From positions 1 through 26,373 of the forward strand of contig CALDHX010000036.1 of NCBI GenBank assembly GCA_937901525.1: a stretch of DNA of 26,373 nt, read 5' to 3'. Made by a program: the position numbers and the translations under genes. Positions 1 through 8,245 of the stretch are shown here, in pieces (position 1 is the first letter of the stretch; each line of letters opens with the position of its first letter). The stretch is from an uncultured Bacteroidales bacterium (lineage in GTDB: Bacteria > Bacteroidota > Bacteroidia > Bacteroidales > P3). The notes beneath the pieces were generated by a model. The model did not search any database, was not told the origin of the DNA, and saw only the letters and a program-made list of their open reading frames with translations.

Positions 1-310
1 CTACCCAACCATTGTATGTTACTCCGCAATCAATTGATACAATATCTCCATCTTTAATAACTCTGTCCCCAGGTATACCGTGAACAACAACTTCATTAAT
101 AGAAATACAAAGACTTGCAGGATAACCCATATAACCCTTAAATGATGGTATTCCCCCATTGCTTCTAATATATTCTTCTGCAATGGCATCTAATTGTTTT
201 GTGGTAACTCCTGCTTTTATATGTTTTGCAACCTCAGACAAAGTGTCCCCAACCATGAGGGCACTTTTTCTGAGTTGTTCTATTTCGTCTTTGGTTTTTA
301 TTTGTATCAT
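1..310 (-). CDS. map: Methionine aminopeptidase type I, N-terminal 103 codons (cut by window edge)
   Basis: Removes the initiator methionine from nascent proteins in the cytoplasm using a two-metal centre. Only the first 103 codons are inside the window; the C-terminus lies beyond base 1. The visible part starts MIQIKTKDEIEQLRKSA and carries the family segment SINEVVVHGIPGD, with the conserved active-site His at residue 77. It then reads IVSIDCG, with Asp94 as the first metal ligand (E. coli equivalents H79 and D97). The remaining metal ligands are off the edge. The ATG at 308-310 lies 17 bp after the secY stop, so it is the next cistron of the operon. secY-map is the usual order in Bacteroidetes, normally continuing to infA, rpmJ, rpsM, rpsK, rpsD and rpoA. 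Absence of frameshift cannot be judged beyond the edge. Confidence 0.95.
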   Translation of the reverse strand, partial: MIQIKTKDEIEQLRKSALMVGDTLSEVAKHIKAGVTTKQLDAIAEEYIRSNGGIPSFKGYMGYPASLCISINEVVVHGIPGDRVIKDGDIVSIDCGVTYNGWV

Positions 311-327
311 TATCTGTTCGGATATTT

Positions 328-1677
328 TTACATTTGACCTCTACCTTTGATTCTTCCCGATTTTGTTAAACCGTCGTAGTGTCTCATCAACAAATGACTT
401 TCTATTTGTTGTAATGTATCAAGTACAACGCCAACCATAATCAATAAAGAAGTTCCTCCGTAGAATTGAGCAAATTGTGAATTTACTCCAAATATTCTTA
501 CTATTGCTGGTAAGATTGCTACAAAAGCTAAAAATATAGAACCTGGAAGTGTGATTTTTGATAATACATTATCAAGAAATTCTTCAGTCTTTTTACCTGG
601 TTTTACTCCTGGTATGAAACCTCCGTTTTTCTTTAAATCATCAGACATTTGTTTTGGATTTATTGCTACTGCTGTATAGAAATAAGTAAACAATATAATT
701 AGGATAGCAAATATGAAATTATACCAGAATCCTTCAAAGTTAGATAGAGCTGCTCTTACTCCTGACATAGCTTCTGAATCTGAAAATCCAAATAATGTAA
801 CAGGTATAAACATTATTGCTTGTGCAAATATTATCGGCATTACTCCTGCTGCATTAACTTTGATAGGAACATATTGTCTTGCTCCTCCATATTGTTTGTT
901 ACCTATAATTCTTTTTGCATATTGCACTGGTATTCGTCTTGTACCTTGTACCAACAATATACATAGCATAATAACAACTAATAATACTAATAATTCTACA
1001 AATAATATCACTAATTGTCCTGCGTTGTCTTCCATACGTGAGGCAAATTCCGCAAATAATGCAAATGGCAAACGTGCAACAATACCAACCATGATTAACA
1101 ACGAAATACCATTACCTATTCCCTTGTCTGTAATTCTTTCTCCAAGCCACATTACAAACAATGTTCCGCAAGTCAATAGTATAGAAATAGGTAATACCCA
1201 ATTAAAGAAATTAGGACTATCTGTTCCTGTAATACTATAAATAGTTGCGCCTCCTATTTGGCTTCTTAGATTTGCAAGATAAGCAAATGATTGGAAGATT
1301 GTTACTATAATAGTTAACCATCTTGTCATTTGATTTATCTTTCTTCTTCCACTTTCTCCCTCTCTTTGTATTTTAGTGAAATATGGTACTATCATAGTCA
1401 ACAATTGCATAACAATTGAAGCTGTGATATACGGCATAATACCTAATGCAAAGATAGAAGCATTAGAGAATGCTCCCCCTGAGAACATGTTTAACAAACC
1501 TAATACACCATCTTTTGTCTGATCTTGCAAACCTGCTAAGTCAGATGGGTTGATACCTGGAATAACAACAAAAGAACCTACTCTATAAATTAGCACTAAG
1601 GCTAATGTATAGAGTATTCTATCTCTTAGTTCTTTTATATTCCAGATGTTTTTTAATGTATTGATAAATCGTTTCAT
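328..1677 (-). CDS. secY: Preprotein translocase subunit SecY
   Basis: Forms the protein-conducting channel of the inner membrane together with SecE and SecG; it exports unfolded preproteins driven by SecA and inserts membrane proteins with the ribosome. The 449 residues are close to the usual 430-450. They show about ten hydrophobic segments and the SecY landmarks: the N-terminal GSFVVIPGINP after the first helix, MPYITASIVMQLL in the second, the cytoplasmic loop ending TRRIPVQYAKR, and PGVKPGKKTEEFL near the C-terminus. The start follows the rplO stop by 6 bp, and the product ends GRIKGRGQM. Its place after L15 is the standard end of the spc cluster. Nothing in the sequence looks abnormal. 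Confidence 0.98.
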   Translation of the reverse strand: MKRFINTLKNIWNIKELRDRILYTLALVLIYRVGSFVVIPGINPSDLAGLQDQTKDGVLGLLNMFSGGAFSNASIFALGIMPYITASIVMQLLTMIVPYFTKIQREGESGRRKINQMTRWLTIIVTIFQSFAYLANLRSQIGGATIYSITGTDSPNFFNWVLPISILLTCGTLFVMWLGERITDKGIGNGISLLIMVGIVARLPFALFAEFASRMEDNAGQLVILFVELLVLLVVIMLCILLVQGTRRIPVQYAKRIIGNKQYGGARQYVPIKVNAAGVMPIIFAQAIMFIPVTLFGFSDSEAMSGVRAALSNFEGFWYNFIFAILIILFTYFYTAVAINPKQMSDDLKKNGGFIPGVKPGKKTEEFLDNVLSKITLPGSIFLAFVAILPAIVRIFGVNSQFAQFYGGTSLLIMVGVVLDTLQQIESHLLMRHYDGLTKSGRIKGRGQM

Positions 1678-1683
1678 CTGTTA

Positions 1684-2130
1684 TTAGATTGTTGTTGCTA
1701 CTCCGCCTTTTTCTTCAATAGCTGCTTTTGCTGTTTTAGAAAATGCGTGTGCTGTAACATTAATTGTTGTATTTAACTCTCCTCGTCCTAAAATCTTTAC
1801 TTTATCTTTTGAAGAAATTAGTCCGTGTGCTTGCATTAAATCCAAAGTTACATCTTTAACTTGAATTTTTTCTACCAAAGCAGCTAATGTATCAATATTA
1901 ACACCAACATATTCTATTCTGTTGATATTTTTGAATCCAAACTTTGGTAAACGTCTATATAAAGGCATTTGACCGCCTTCAAAACCTATCTTACGAGAAT
2001 ATCCTGAACGAGATTTTGCTCCCTTGTGTCCTCTTGTTGAAGTACCACCTCTTCCAGAGCCTTGTCCACGTCCTATTCTTTTACGGTTCTTTGTAGAACC
2101 TTCCGCAGGTTTAAGTGTGCTTAAATCCAT
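1684..2130 (-). CDS. rplO: 50S ribosomal protein L15 (uL15)
   Basis: A late-assembly protein of the large subunit that binds 23S rRNA. The 148 residues match the family length. The N-terminus MDLSTLKPAEGSTKNRKRIG is followed by the Gly/Arg-rich extended tail RGQGSGRGGTSTRGHKGAKSRSG, which threads into rRNA, then the globular domain beginning FEGGQMPLYRRLPKFGF. The gene lies between rpmD (23 bp upstream) and secY (6 bp downstream), the standard spc order. The assignment is by sequence and position. Confidence 0.98.
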   Translation of the reverse strand: MDLSTLKPAEGSTKNRKRIGRGQGSGRGGTSTRGHKGAKSRSGYSRKIGFEGGQMPLYRRLPKFGFKNINRIEYVGVNIDTLAALVEKIQVKDVTLDLMQAHGLISSKDKVKILGRGELNTTINVTAHAFSKTAKAAIEEKGGVATTI

Positions 2131-2153
2131 GATATTTCCTCTTAAACAGTTTC

Positions 2154-2333
2154 TTAATTAATTTCTTCTACTTCTACTAAATGACTAACCTTAGCTATCA
2201 TTCCTTGTATAGGTGCTGTAAATTCGTGTACCTTAGATTGTCTAATTTTTCTTAAACCTAAAGCTTCTAATGTACGTTTTTGATCTGCTGGACGACCTAT
2301 ACCACTTTTTATTTGAGTTACTTTTACTTTCAT
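2154..2333 (-). CDS. rpmD: 50S ribosomal protein L30 (uL30), short gene
   Basis: A small 59-residue protein of the large subunit. I translated the minus strand from the ATG at 2331-2333 to the TAA at 2154-2156. The product begins MKVKVTQIKSGIGRPADQKR and continues with LEALGLRKIRQSKVHE, which is the L30 signature of a lysine-rich start, the IGR turn and the LGLRK motif. Its length equals the usual bacterial L30. It fills the space between rpsE (11 bp away) and rplO (23 bp away), where rpmD is expected. It is below the size cut-off of many ORF scans, so it would be lost without this entry. Confidence 0.97.
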   Translation of the reverse strand: MKVKVTQIKSGIGRPADQKRTLEALGLRKIRQSKVHEFTAPIQGMIAKVSHLVEVEEIN

Positions 2334-2344
2334 TTCACTAAGAT

Positions 2345-2863
2345 TTATCCATTAAATACTCTATCCATTTCTATTCCTCTAAGTTTTGCAATAGTGTAAG
2401 GATCTCTCATTTGCATTAATGCTGCAACTGTAGCTTTTACAACACTATGAGGATTAGATGAACCTTTAGATTTTGCTAAGACATCTTTAACTCCAACGCT
2501 TTCCAATACAGCACGCATAGCACCCCCTGCTATAACACCTGTTCCAGGTGCAGCTGGTTTTAAGAATACTCTTGCTCCACTATATTTTGCTGTTTGTTCA
2601 TGAGGAACAGTTCCTTTTAAAATAGGAACTCTTACAAGGTTTTTCTTAGCGTCATCAACTCCTTTAGCAATAGCAGCTGCAACTTCCTTTGCTTTTCCTA
2701 AACCATATCCTACAACACCATTTTCATTACCTACTACAACAACTGCTGAAAAACTGAAAGTTCTACCACCCTTTGTTACTTTGGTAACTCTATTGATGCT
2801 TACAAGTTTATCTTTAAATTCGATTTCACTTGATTTTACTCTCTTTATGTTTACTTCTGCCAT
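2345..2863 (-). CDS. rpsE: 30S ribosomal protein S5 (uS5)
   Basis: A small-subunit protein at the mRNA entry side, involved in decoding accuracy and mRNA unwinding with S3 and S4. At 172 residues it has the normal length. It begins MAEVNIKRVKSSEIEFKDKL, then the double-stranded RNA-binding fold with VNRVTKVTKGGRTFSFSAVV-type residues and GYGLGKAKEVAAAI. The C-terminal half has GTGVIAGGAMRAVLESVGVK and the KGSSNPHSVVKAT motif. It is four bases from rplR upstream and is followed by rpmD. No truncation or odd residue was noticed. Confidence 0.98.
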   Translation of the reverse strand: MAEVNIKRVKSSEIEFKDKLVSINRVTKVTKGGRTFSFSAVVVVGNENGVVGYGLGKAKEVAAAIAKGVDDAKKNLVRVPILKGTVPHEQTAKYSGARVFLKPAAPGTGVIAGGAMRAVLESVGVKDVLAKSKGSSNPHSVVKATVAALMQMRDPYTIAKLRGIEMDRVFNG

Positions 2864-2867
2864 ACTC

Positions 2868-3221
2868 TTAGAATTTTAAGCCATTTTCTCTTGCTGAATC
2901 AGCTAATGATTTTACTCTACCATGATATAGATAACCGTTTCTATCAAATACAACTGCTTCTATACCTATTGATTTAGCTCTTTCGGCAATATTTTTACCA
3001 ATTACTATTGCTTGTTCTATTTTGGTTCCTTTTCTTTCAAAAGTTTTTTCCACAGTAGATGCAGATGCTAAAGTAACTCCTTTTACATCATCTATCAACT
3101 GAGCATAAATTTCTTTATTACTTCTGAATACTGTCAAACGAGGGCGCTCAGATGTTCCACTAACTTTCTTGCGGATCCTCATTTTCAATTTAAATCTTCT
3201 TATTTCTTTTTTAGTTGCCAT
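2868..3221 (-). CDS. rplR: 50S ribosomal protein L18 (uL18)
   Basis: Binds 5S rRNA with L5 and helps attach it to the central protuberance. The 117 residues are typical. The sequence shows the basic N-terminus RRFKLKMRIRKKVSGTSERP and the core RLTVFRSNKEIYAQLIDD. It ends with FDRNGYLYHGRVKSLADSAR, the characteristic L18 C-terminal block. It sits 29 bp after rplF and 4 bp before rpsE. Confidence 0.98.
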   Translation of the reverse strand: MATKKEIRRFKLKMRIRKKVSGTSERPRLTVFRSNKEIYAQLIDDVKGVTLASASTVEKTFERKGTKIEQAIVIGKNIAERAKSIGIEAVVFDRNGYLYHGRVKSLADSARENGLKF

Positions 3222-3250
3222 CCTTCTACGGATTTTAATGATTAACGAAA

Positions 3251-3805
3251 TTACTTAGCTGCTGTTTTTCCAGCTTTCTTACGAACAACTTCTCCTTGGA
3301 ATCTAATACCTTTTCCTTTATAAGGTTCTGGTTTACGCAAAGAACGAATCTTAGCTGCAACTTGACCTAATAATTGCTTATCAATACTTGTCATAATGAT
3401 AAGAGGATCTTTTCCTTTTTCAGAAACTGTTTCACATTTTATTTCTGGTGGTAATTCAAAATAAATATTGTGAGAATATCCCAAAGATAATTCTAATACT
3501 TGTCCTTGTACTTGAGCTTTATATCCTACACCTATAACTACTTGAACTGTTTTGAATCCTTCAGAAACACCTTTTACCATATTTGCTATCAAAGCTCTAT
3601 ACAAACCATGTTTAGCTCTGTGATCTTTTTGATCAGATTCTCTTGTTAAAGTAATTTGGTTTTCTTCTACATTAATAGTAATAGCAGGACTAACCTCTTG
3701 AGTCAAAGTTCCTAACTTACCTTCAACTGTAACTGTATTCTTTTCATCAACAGTTACTTTTACTCCACTTGGAAGACTTATTGGTAATTTTCCTATTCTT
3801 GACAT
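3251..3805 (-). CDS. rplF: 50S ribosomal protein L6 (uL6)
   Basis: A large-subunit protein near the GTPase-associated region and sarcin-ricin loop. The 184 residues form the two homologous beta-alpha domains of the family. The start MSRIGKLPISLPSGVKVTV is canonical, and the C-terminal signature PEPYKGKGIRF is present, followed by the basic tail EVVRKKAGKTAAK. The gene lies 18 bp after rpsH. Confidence 0.98.
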   Translation of the reverse strand: MSRIGKLPISLPSGVKVTVDEKNTVTVEGKLGTLTQEVSPAITINVEENQITLTRESDQKDHRAKHGLYRALIANMVKGVSEGFKTVQVVIGVGYKAQVQGQVLELSLGYSHNIYFELPPEIKCETVSEKGKDPLIIMTSIDKQLLGQVAAKIRSLRKPEPYKGKGIRFQGEVVRKKAGKTAAK

Positions 3806-3823
3806 TATTATATCTCCTATTAA

Positions 3824-4222
3824 TTAACTAATGTAACAAATTACCTCTCCACCAATATTAAGAGCTCTCGCTTCTTTATCTGTCATTAAACCTCTTGATG
3901 TAGAGATTACTGCTATACCTAATCCATTTAAAACTCTTGGCAATTTTTCTGCACTAACATATTTTCTTAAACCAGGACTACTTATTCTTTGAATATTAGT
4001 CATAGCTGGTTCTTTTGTTAATGGATGATATTTTAATGCTATTTTAATAGTTTTTGGAAATGTTTCGTCTTCAAATTTGTAATTTAAAATATAACCTTTA
4101 TCAAAAAGTATCTTTGTTATTTCCTTTTTTATCTTTGAAGCAGGTATCTCCACTATCCTATGCTTTGCTGCAGAAGCATTTCTTATACGAGTCAAATAAT
4201 CTGCAATTGGATCTGTAACCAT
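3824..4222 (-). CDS. rpsH: 30S ribosomal protein S8 (uS8)
   Basis: A primary 16S rRNA-binding protein of the central domain; in E. coli it is also the translational repressor of the spc operon. The 132 residues begin TDPIADYLTRIRNASAAKH, the classic S8 N-terminus. The C-terminal RNA-binding block has GLGIAVISTSRGLMTDKEA and ends GGEVICYIS. It lies 35 bp after rpsN. No S8-binding-site-like structure was identified upstream of rplE here, so feedback control of the E. coli type is not shown by this sequence. Confidence 0.98.
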   Translation of the reverse strand: MVTDPIADYLTRIRNASAAKHRIVEIPASKIKKEITKILFDKGYILNYKFEDETFPKTIKIALKYHPLTKEPAMTNIQRISSPGLRKYVSAEKLPRVLNGLGIAVISTSRGLMTDKEARALNIGGEVICYIS

Positions 4223-4257
4223 TTCTTTTCTTTTTTTTATATAAACTTAACTTTATC

Positions 4258-4527
4258 TTACCAACTTGCTTTTTTTACTCCAGGTATCAATCCTGCTAAA
4301 GCCATTTCTCTGAAATTGATTCTTGAAATTCCAAATTGACGCATATAACCTTTTGGACGACCTGTCAATTTACATCTATTGTGTAATCTTACTGGAGAAG
4401 CATTTTTAGGCAATCTTTGAAGCCCTTCATAATCTTCTGCTTCTAATAAAGCTTTTCTTTTAGCAGCATATTTAGCCACCATTTTTTCTCTCTTACGCTC
4501 ACGCGCTTTCATTGATTCTTTTGCCAT
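4258..4527 (-). CDS. rpsN: 30S ribosomal protein S14 (uS14), zinc-free form
   Basis: Binds the 16S rRNA 3' domain in the small-subunit head. The 89 residues contain the conserved C-terminal half RCKLTGRPKGYMRQFGISR followed by INFREMALAGLIPGVKKASW. It has a single cysteine rather than two CxxC pairs, so it is the C-minus form that does not need zinc. It lies 5 bp after rplE and before rpsH, in standard spc order. Confidence 0.98.
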   Translation of the reverse strand: MAKESMKARERKREKMVAKYAAKRKALLEAEDYEGLQRLPKNASPVRLHNRCKLTGRPKGYMRQFGISRINFREMALAGLIPGVKKASW

Positions 4528-4532
4528 AATTC

Positions 4533-5096
4533 TTACAAATCATTTTGGTTTTTAAAAGGAAAGCCAAATGCCTTCAATAATGATAAAGCTTCTTTGTCAG
4601 TATTTGCTGATGTTACAAAAGTTATGTCCATTCCTTGAATGCTATTGATTTTATCGATATCTATTTCAGGGAATATAATTTGTTCTGTAATACCAAATGA
4701 AAAATTACCTTTTCCATCAAATCCTTTATCGTTGATACCTCTAAAATCTCTAATTCTAGGAATTGAAGCAGAAATTAATCTATCAAGAAATTCGTACATT
4801 TTATCACCTCTCAATGTTACTCTAACTCCAATAGGCATTCCTTTTCTTAATTTGAAATTAGAAATATCTTTTTTAGATCTTGTAGCAACTGCTTTTTGTC
4901 CTGCTATCAAAGTCATTTCTTCAACGCCTTTATCTATAACTTTCTTATCAGCTATAGCTGCTCTACCTAAACCTTGATTCAAAGATATTTTTTCTAAACG
5001 AGGTACTTGCATCGCTGTTTTATAACCGTACTCTTTCATTAATACAGATACTATCTCGTCTCTATATTTTTGTTTTAATCTTGGCACGTATCCCAT
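4533..5096 (-). CDS. rplE: 50S ribosomal protein L5 (uL5)
   Basis: Binds 5S rRNA and contacts the P-site tRNA and the small subunit (bridge B1b). The 187 residues begin MGYVPRLKQKYRDEIVSVL. They include the family signature LEKISLNQGLG and the central GMPIGVRVTLRGDKMYEFLDRL block. The end shows the GMDITFVTSANTDKEALSLL segment. The ATG shares its A with the last base of the rplX TAA (overlap of one base at 5096), implying translational coupling with L24. Confidence 0.98.
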   Translation of the reverse strand: MGYVPRLKQKYRDEIVSVLMKEYGYKTAMQVPRLEKISLNQGLGRAAIADKKVIDKGVEEMTLIAGQKAVATRSKKDISNFKLRKGMPIGVRVTLRGDKMYEFLDRLISASIPRIRDFRGINDKGFDGKGNFSFGITEQIIFPEIDIDKINSIQGMDITFVTSANTDKEALSLLKAFGFPFKNQNDL

Positions 5097-5413
5097 TATT
5101 TTATTACCTCCCCTGTCTTTTTAGAATAACGAACTAATTTATTTGTTTTTTCATCTAATCTTCTACCAATTCTTGTTGCTTTTCCTTTTGAATCAACAAC
5201 CATAAGATTAGAAATATGTATTGGAGCTTCTTTTTCCACTATACCACCTTGAGTATTTTTTGGATTAGGTTTTGTGTGTTTTTTAATTTTATTTAATCCC
5301 TCAACGATGGCACGATTATCTTTTGGATATACTACCAATACTTTGCCTGTACTTCCTTTATCGTTACCTGCTAATACTTTTACAGTATCTCCTTTTTTTA
5401 CATGCAATTTCAT
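5096..5413 (-). CDS. rplX: 50S ribosomal protein L24 (uL24)
   Basis: An assembly initiator for the large subunit. It has 105 residues with an N-terminal KOW motif: KKGDTVKVLAGNDKGSTGKV is visible at residues 6-25. Further on is EAPIHISNLMVVD, typical of L24. It is preceded by rplN (17 bp) and its stop overlaps the rplE start by one base in the arrangement TAATG. Confidence 0.98.
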   Translation of the reverse strand: MKLHVKKGDTVKVLAGNDKGSTGKVLVVYPKDNRAIVEGLNKIKKHTKPNPKNTQGGIVEKEAPIHISNLMVVDSKGKATRIGRRLDEKTNKLVRYSKKTGEVIK

Positions 5414-5430
5414 ACTCTTACTTTTTTGCG

Positions 5431-5799
5431 TTATAACACTTCAGGAGCCAATGACACAATTTTCATAAATTGCTTATCACGCAATTCTCTTGCTACTGGT
5501 CCAAAAATACGTGTTCCTCTCATTTCATCATTAGCGTTTAATAAAACGCATGCGTTATCGTCAAAACGAATATAAGATCCATCAGGTCTTCTAACTTCTT
5601 TTTTCGTTCTAACTACTACTGCCTTTGATACAGAGCCCTTCTTAACATTTCCTGAAGGGATTGCATCTTTTACTGCTATGACAATTTTGTCACCAACGGA
5701 AGCATATCTTCTCTTTGTGCCACCTAATACTCTAATACAAAGTGCACTTTTCGCTCCGCTATTGTCTGCAACAATTAATCTTGTTTCTTGTTGTACCAT
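5431..5799 (-). CDS. rplN: 50S ribosomal protein L14 (uL14)
   Basis: A conserved protein at the subunit interface, contacting 16S rRNA. It has the standard bacterial length of 122 residues. The start MVQQETRLIVADNSGAKSA is canonical. The middle carries RRPDGSYIRFDDNACVLLN, the L14 signature region, and GTRIFGPVARELRDKQFMKI near the end. It is separated from rpsQ by a single base and from rplX by 17 bp. Confidence 0.98.
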   Translation of the reverse strand: MVQQETRLIVADNSGAKSALCIRVLGGTKRRYASVGDKIVIAVKDAIPSGNVKKGSVSKAVVVRTKKEVRRPDGSYIRFDDNACVLLNANDEMRGTRIFGPVARELRDKQFMKIVSLAPEVL

Positions 5800-5800
5800 G

Positions 5801-6055
5801 TTATTTAGCTCTTTCTATTATTTCAACTAATCTCCAACATTTATTTTTACTCAAAGGTCTTGTCTCCATTATGCGAACAGTATCTCCTATACCGCACTCA
5901 TTTTTTTCATCATGAGCCATAAATTTGCTAGTTTTTTTAACAAATTTACCATATTTAAGATGCTTTACCTTTCTTTCAACTAATACGTTGATTGATTTAT
6001 CCATCTTATTGCTAACGACAACACCTATTCTTTCTTTTCTTAAATTTCTTTCCAT
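5801..6055 (-). CDS. rpsQ: 30S ribosomal protein S17 (uS17)
   Basis: A primary 16S rRNA-binding OB-fold protein of the small-subunit body. It has 84 residues with MERNLRKERIGVVVSNKMDK at the start and VERKVKHLKYGKFVKKTSK in the middle. The GDTVRIMETRPLSKNKCWRL block follows, diagnostic for S17. It sits 18 bp after rpmC and one base before rplN. Confidence 0.98.
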   Translation of the reverse strand: MERNLRKERIGVVVSNKMDKSINVLVERKVKHLKYGKFVKKTSKFMAHDEKNECGIGDTVRIMETRPLSKNKCWRLVEIIERAK

Positions 6056-6073
6056 ATTGCTATAGGCATTCTT

Positions 6074-6286
6074 TTATTGTTCTACTGAATCCGCAGACGA
6101 TAATTGACGTCTTCTAATTTCCGTATTAATTCTGGCAACATTTCTGCGAGTTTCTCTAACAACGTTAGGATTCTCCAATGGAGACACTGCATGATTTATA
6201 CGCAATTTAGTAAGTTGTACTTTTTCTGCATCTAACCTTTCTTGCAATTCTGCAACAGAAAGTTCTCTTAATTCACTATTCTTCAT
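6074..6286 (-). CDS. rpmC: 50S ribosomal protein L29 (uL29)
   Basis: A small two-helix protein next to the peptide exit tunnel that, with L23, forms the docking surface for trigger factor and SRP. It has 70 residues, predominantly helical. It begins MKNSELRELSVAELQERLD and contains the PNVVRETRRNVARINTEIR segment in which the family's RRxIARIxT motif is recognisable. It lies 10 bp after rplP. Confidence 0.97.
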   Translation of the reverse strand: MKNSELRELSVAELQERLDAEKVQLTKLRINHAVSPLENPNVVRETRRNVARINTEIRRRQLSSADSVEQ

Positions 6287-6296
6287 TTTCTAATGA

Positions 6297-6722
6297 TTAT
6301 GCTTCTTCTGTGTAATCTCTACGTACTACAAATTTTGTGATAACTGGCAATTTTTGTGCTGCTAATCTCATTGCTTCTTTTGCAACTTCCAAAGGAACTC
6401 CTTCAGCTTCAAAAAGCATTGTTCCTGGTTTTATTTTAGCAACGAAATATTCTGGAGCTCCTTTACCCTTACCCATACGAACTTCATTAGGTTTCTTTGT
6501 AATAGGTTTATCAGGGAATATTCTAATCCAGATTTGCCCTTCACGTTTCATATAACGAGTCACGGCTTGACGAGCTGCTTCTATTTGGCGTCCTGTAATA
6601 AAAGCAGTATCCAAAGACTTTATTCCAAAAGCTCCAAAAGCTAACTCATGACCTCTATGAGCCAAACCTTTTATTCTGCCCTTTTGTTGTTTTCTGTATT
6701 TTGTCTTTTTTGGTTGTAACAT
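6297..6722 (-). CDS. rplP: 50S ribosomal protein L16 (uL16)
   Basis: A late-assembling large-subunit protein that contacts the A-site tRNA elbow and organises the peptidyl transferase region. It has 141 residues. The start MLQPKKTKYRKQQKGRIKG is canonical, as are AFGAFGIKSLDTAFITGRQI and the signature RMGKGKGAPEYFVAKIKPG. It lies 25 bp after rpsC. Confidence 0.98.
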   Translation of the reverse strand: MLQPKKTKYRKQQKGRIKGLAHRGHELAFGAFGIKSLDTAFITGRQIEAARQAVTRYMKREGQIWIRIFPDKPITKKPNEVRMGKGKGAPEYFVAKIKPGTMLFEAEGVPLEVAKEAMRLAAQKLPVITKFVVRRDYTEEA

Positions 6723-6747
6723 ATCACTCTATTTTGACTATTAAATA

Positions 6748-7473
6748 CTACTTTTTTCTACGAGGACGTTGTCCTGCTATTGAACGTTGTCCTGCTCTAT
6801 TATTTTCTTTTAAGTTTCCACCTACTGTAGAAGGCACTAATTCTCTTTTATTGTAAACCATACCTCTGCATATCCATACTTTAACACCTATACGGCCGTA
6901 AGTAGTATGAGCTTCTGCATGAGCATAATCTATATCTGCTCTCAAAGTGTGCAATGGAGTTCTACCTTCCTTGTAGTGTTCTGTTCTTGCCATTTCAGCA
7001 CCACCGATACGTCCAGAAACAGAAACTTTTATTCCTTCTGCTCCAACTCTCATAGTTGAAGTAATAGCCATTTTTATAGCCTTTCTGTAAGAAACTCTGC
7101 CTTCAATCTGTTTCGCAACAGTTGCTGCAACCAATACTGCATCTAACTCAGGTCTTTTAACCTCAGAAATATTTATTTGGACTTCTTTATCTGTAAGTTT
7201 CTTTAACTCTTCTTTTAATCTATCAACTTCTTGACCAGCTTTACCTATAATCAAACCTGGTCTAGCTGTATTGATGGTTACAGTTACTAGTTTTAAAGTT
7301 CTTTCAATATATATTTTTGAGACGCCAGCTTTTGCTAAACGAACGTTTAGATATTTTCTTATTTTATCGTCTTCAACTAATTTATCTTCGAACTTTCTTC
7401 CTCCATACCAATTAGAATCCCAACCTCTGATAATTCCTAGTCTGTTACCTATTGGATTTGTTTTTTGTCCCAT
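6748..7473 (-). CDS. rpsC: 30S ribosomal protein S3 (uS3)
   Basis: A small-subunit head protein at the mRNA entry channel, working with S4 and S5 in the ribosomal helicase. It has 241 residues. The start MGQKTNPIGNRLGIIRGWDS is canonical. A KH domain shows the GLIIGKAGQEVDRL loop at roughly residues 74-87, and the C-terminal domain has SGRIGGAEMARTEHYKEGR. The tail is basic (GQRSIAGQRPRRKK). It lies 30 bp after rplV. Confidence 0.98.
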   Translation of the reverse strand: MGQKTNPIGNRLGIIRGWDSNWYGGRKFEDKLVEDDKIRKYLNVRLAKAGVSKIYIERTLKLVTVTINTARPGLIIGKAGQEVDRLKEELKKLTDKEVQINISEVKRPELDAVLVAATVAKQIEGRVSYRKAIKMAITSTMRVGAEGIKVSVSGRIGGAEMARTEHYKEGRTPLHTLRADIDYAHAEAHTTYGRIGVKVWICRGMVYNKRELVPSTVGGNLKENNRAGQRSIAGQRPRRKK

Positions 7474-7503
7474 CCGATTATTTTTTTACTATTTTACAAA
7501 CTA

Positions 7504-7947
7504 TTATTTTTCAGCATCAATTGTTTGAAGTTCAGAAACAGCTGCTCTTTCTTCTACTCTACTTCCCAACACTAATGTAACGTGATTAGATCTCTTTTTA
7601 ATTCTATATCCACGTCCTTGAGGAGCTGTACGAAGTCTTTTTAACTGTCTTCCTCCATCAACACATATTTCTTTTACATATAAATTACTTTCTTCCAATC
7701 TTTTTCCAGCATTTTTTGCTTGCCAATTAGCAATAGCAGAAAGTAATAATTTACGCAACTTTGGTGCTGATTCTCTACGACTATATTGCAAAATTCCCAA
7801 TGCTTTTTCTACATCAAGACCTCTAACAGCATCAGCCATCAAACGAGTCTTTCTTGGAGAAGTAGGGTTATCATTTAACTTCGCAATATATAAAGTCTTT
7901 TTTGCTTCTTTACGTGCTAATGCACTCTCACGTTTTCTTTTTCCCAT
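7504..7947 (-). CDS. rplV: 50S ribosomal protein L22 (uL22)
   Basis: Lines the peptide exit tunnel through a long beta hairpin and helps early 23S assembly. At 147 residues it is longer than the E. coli protein (110), with an extra basic N-terminus (MGKRKRESALARKEAKKTL) and an extended C-terminus. The core has SPRKTRLMADAVRGLDVEKA and the hairpin GGRQLKRLRTAPQGRGYRI. A macrolide-type deletion in the hairpin tip is not apparent. It lies 14 bp after rpsS. Confidence 0.97.
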   Translation of the reverse strand: MGKRKRESALARKEAKKTLYIAKLNDNPTSPRKTRLMADAVRGLDVEKALGILQYSRRESAPKLRKLLLSAIANWQAKNAGKRLEESNLYVKEICVDGGRQLKRLRTAPQGRGYRIKKRSNHVTLVLGSRVEERAAVSELQTIDAEK

Positions 7948-7961
7948 TTCTGCACTAATTT

Positions 7962-8240
7962 TTATTTCTTACCTTTATCTTTTTGACCAGCATGTCCTCT
8001 GAATATTCTAGTTGGAGCAAATTCTCCTAACTTATGACCTACCATATTTTCTGTAATGTAAACAGGAATATGTTTGTTTCCATTATGAACAGCTATAGTC
8101 AAGCCTACAAAATCAGGAGAAATCATAGAAGCTCTTGACCATGTTTTTATCGTATTCTTATTGTTCTGTTCTTGAGCTAACAAAACTTTCTTTTCTAACT
8201 TATAATGAATATAAGGTCCTTTTTTTAATGAACGGCTCAT
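7962..8240 (-). CDS. rpsS: 30S ribosomal protein S19 (uS19)
   Basis: A small-subunit head protein that pairs with S13 and contacts the A-site tRNA and intersubunit bridge. It has 92 residues and begins MSRSLKKGPYIHYKLEKKV. It contains the S19 signature HNGNKHIPVYITENMVGHKL followed by GEFAPTRIFRGHAG. It lies 5 bp after rplB and 14 bp before rplV. Confidence 0.98.
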   Translation of the reverse strand: MSRSLKKGPYIHYKLEKKVLLAQEQNNKNTIKTWSRASMISPDFVGLTIAVHNGNKHIPVYITENMVGHKLGEFAPTRIFRGHAGQKDKGKK

Positions 8241-8245
8241 GTTTC

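Noticed and set aside
713..1240. 175-codon open frame on the plus strand
   Set aside because: It is the antisense of secY; its Thr/Asn/Ile-rich product reflects reverse-strand hydrophobic codons and shows no family motif.
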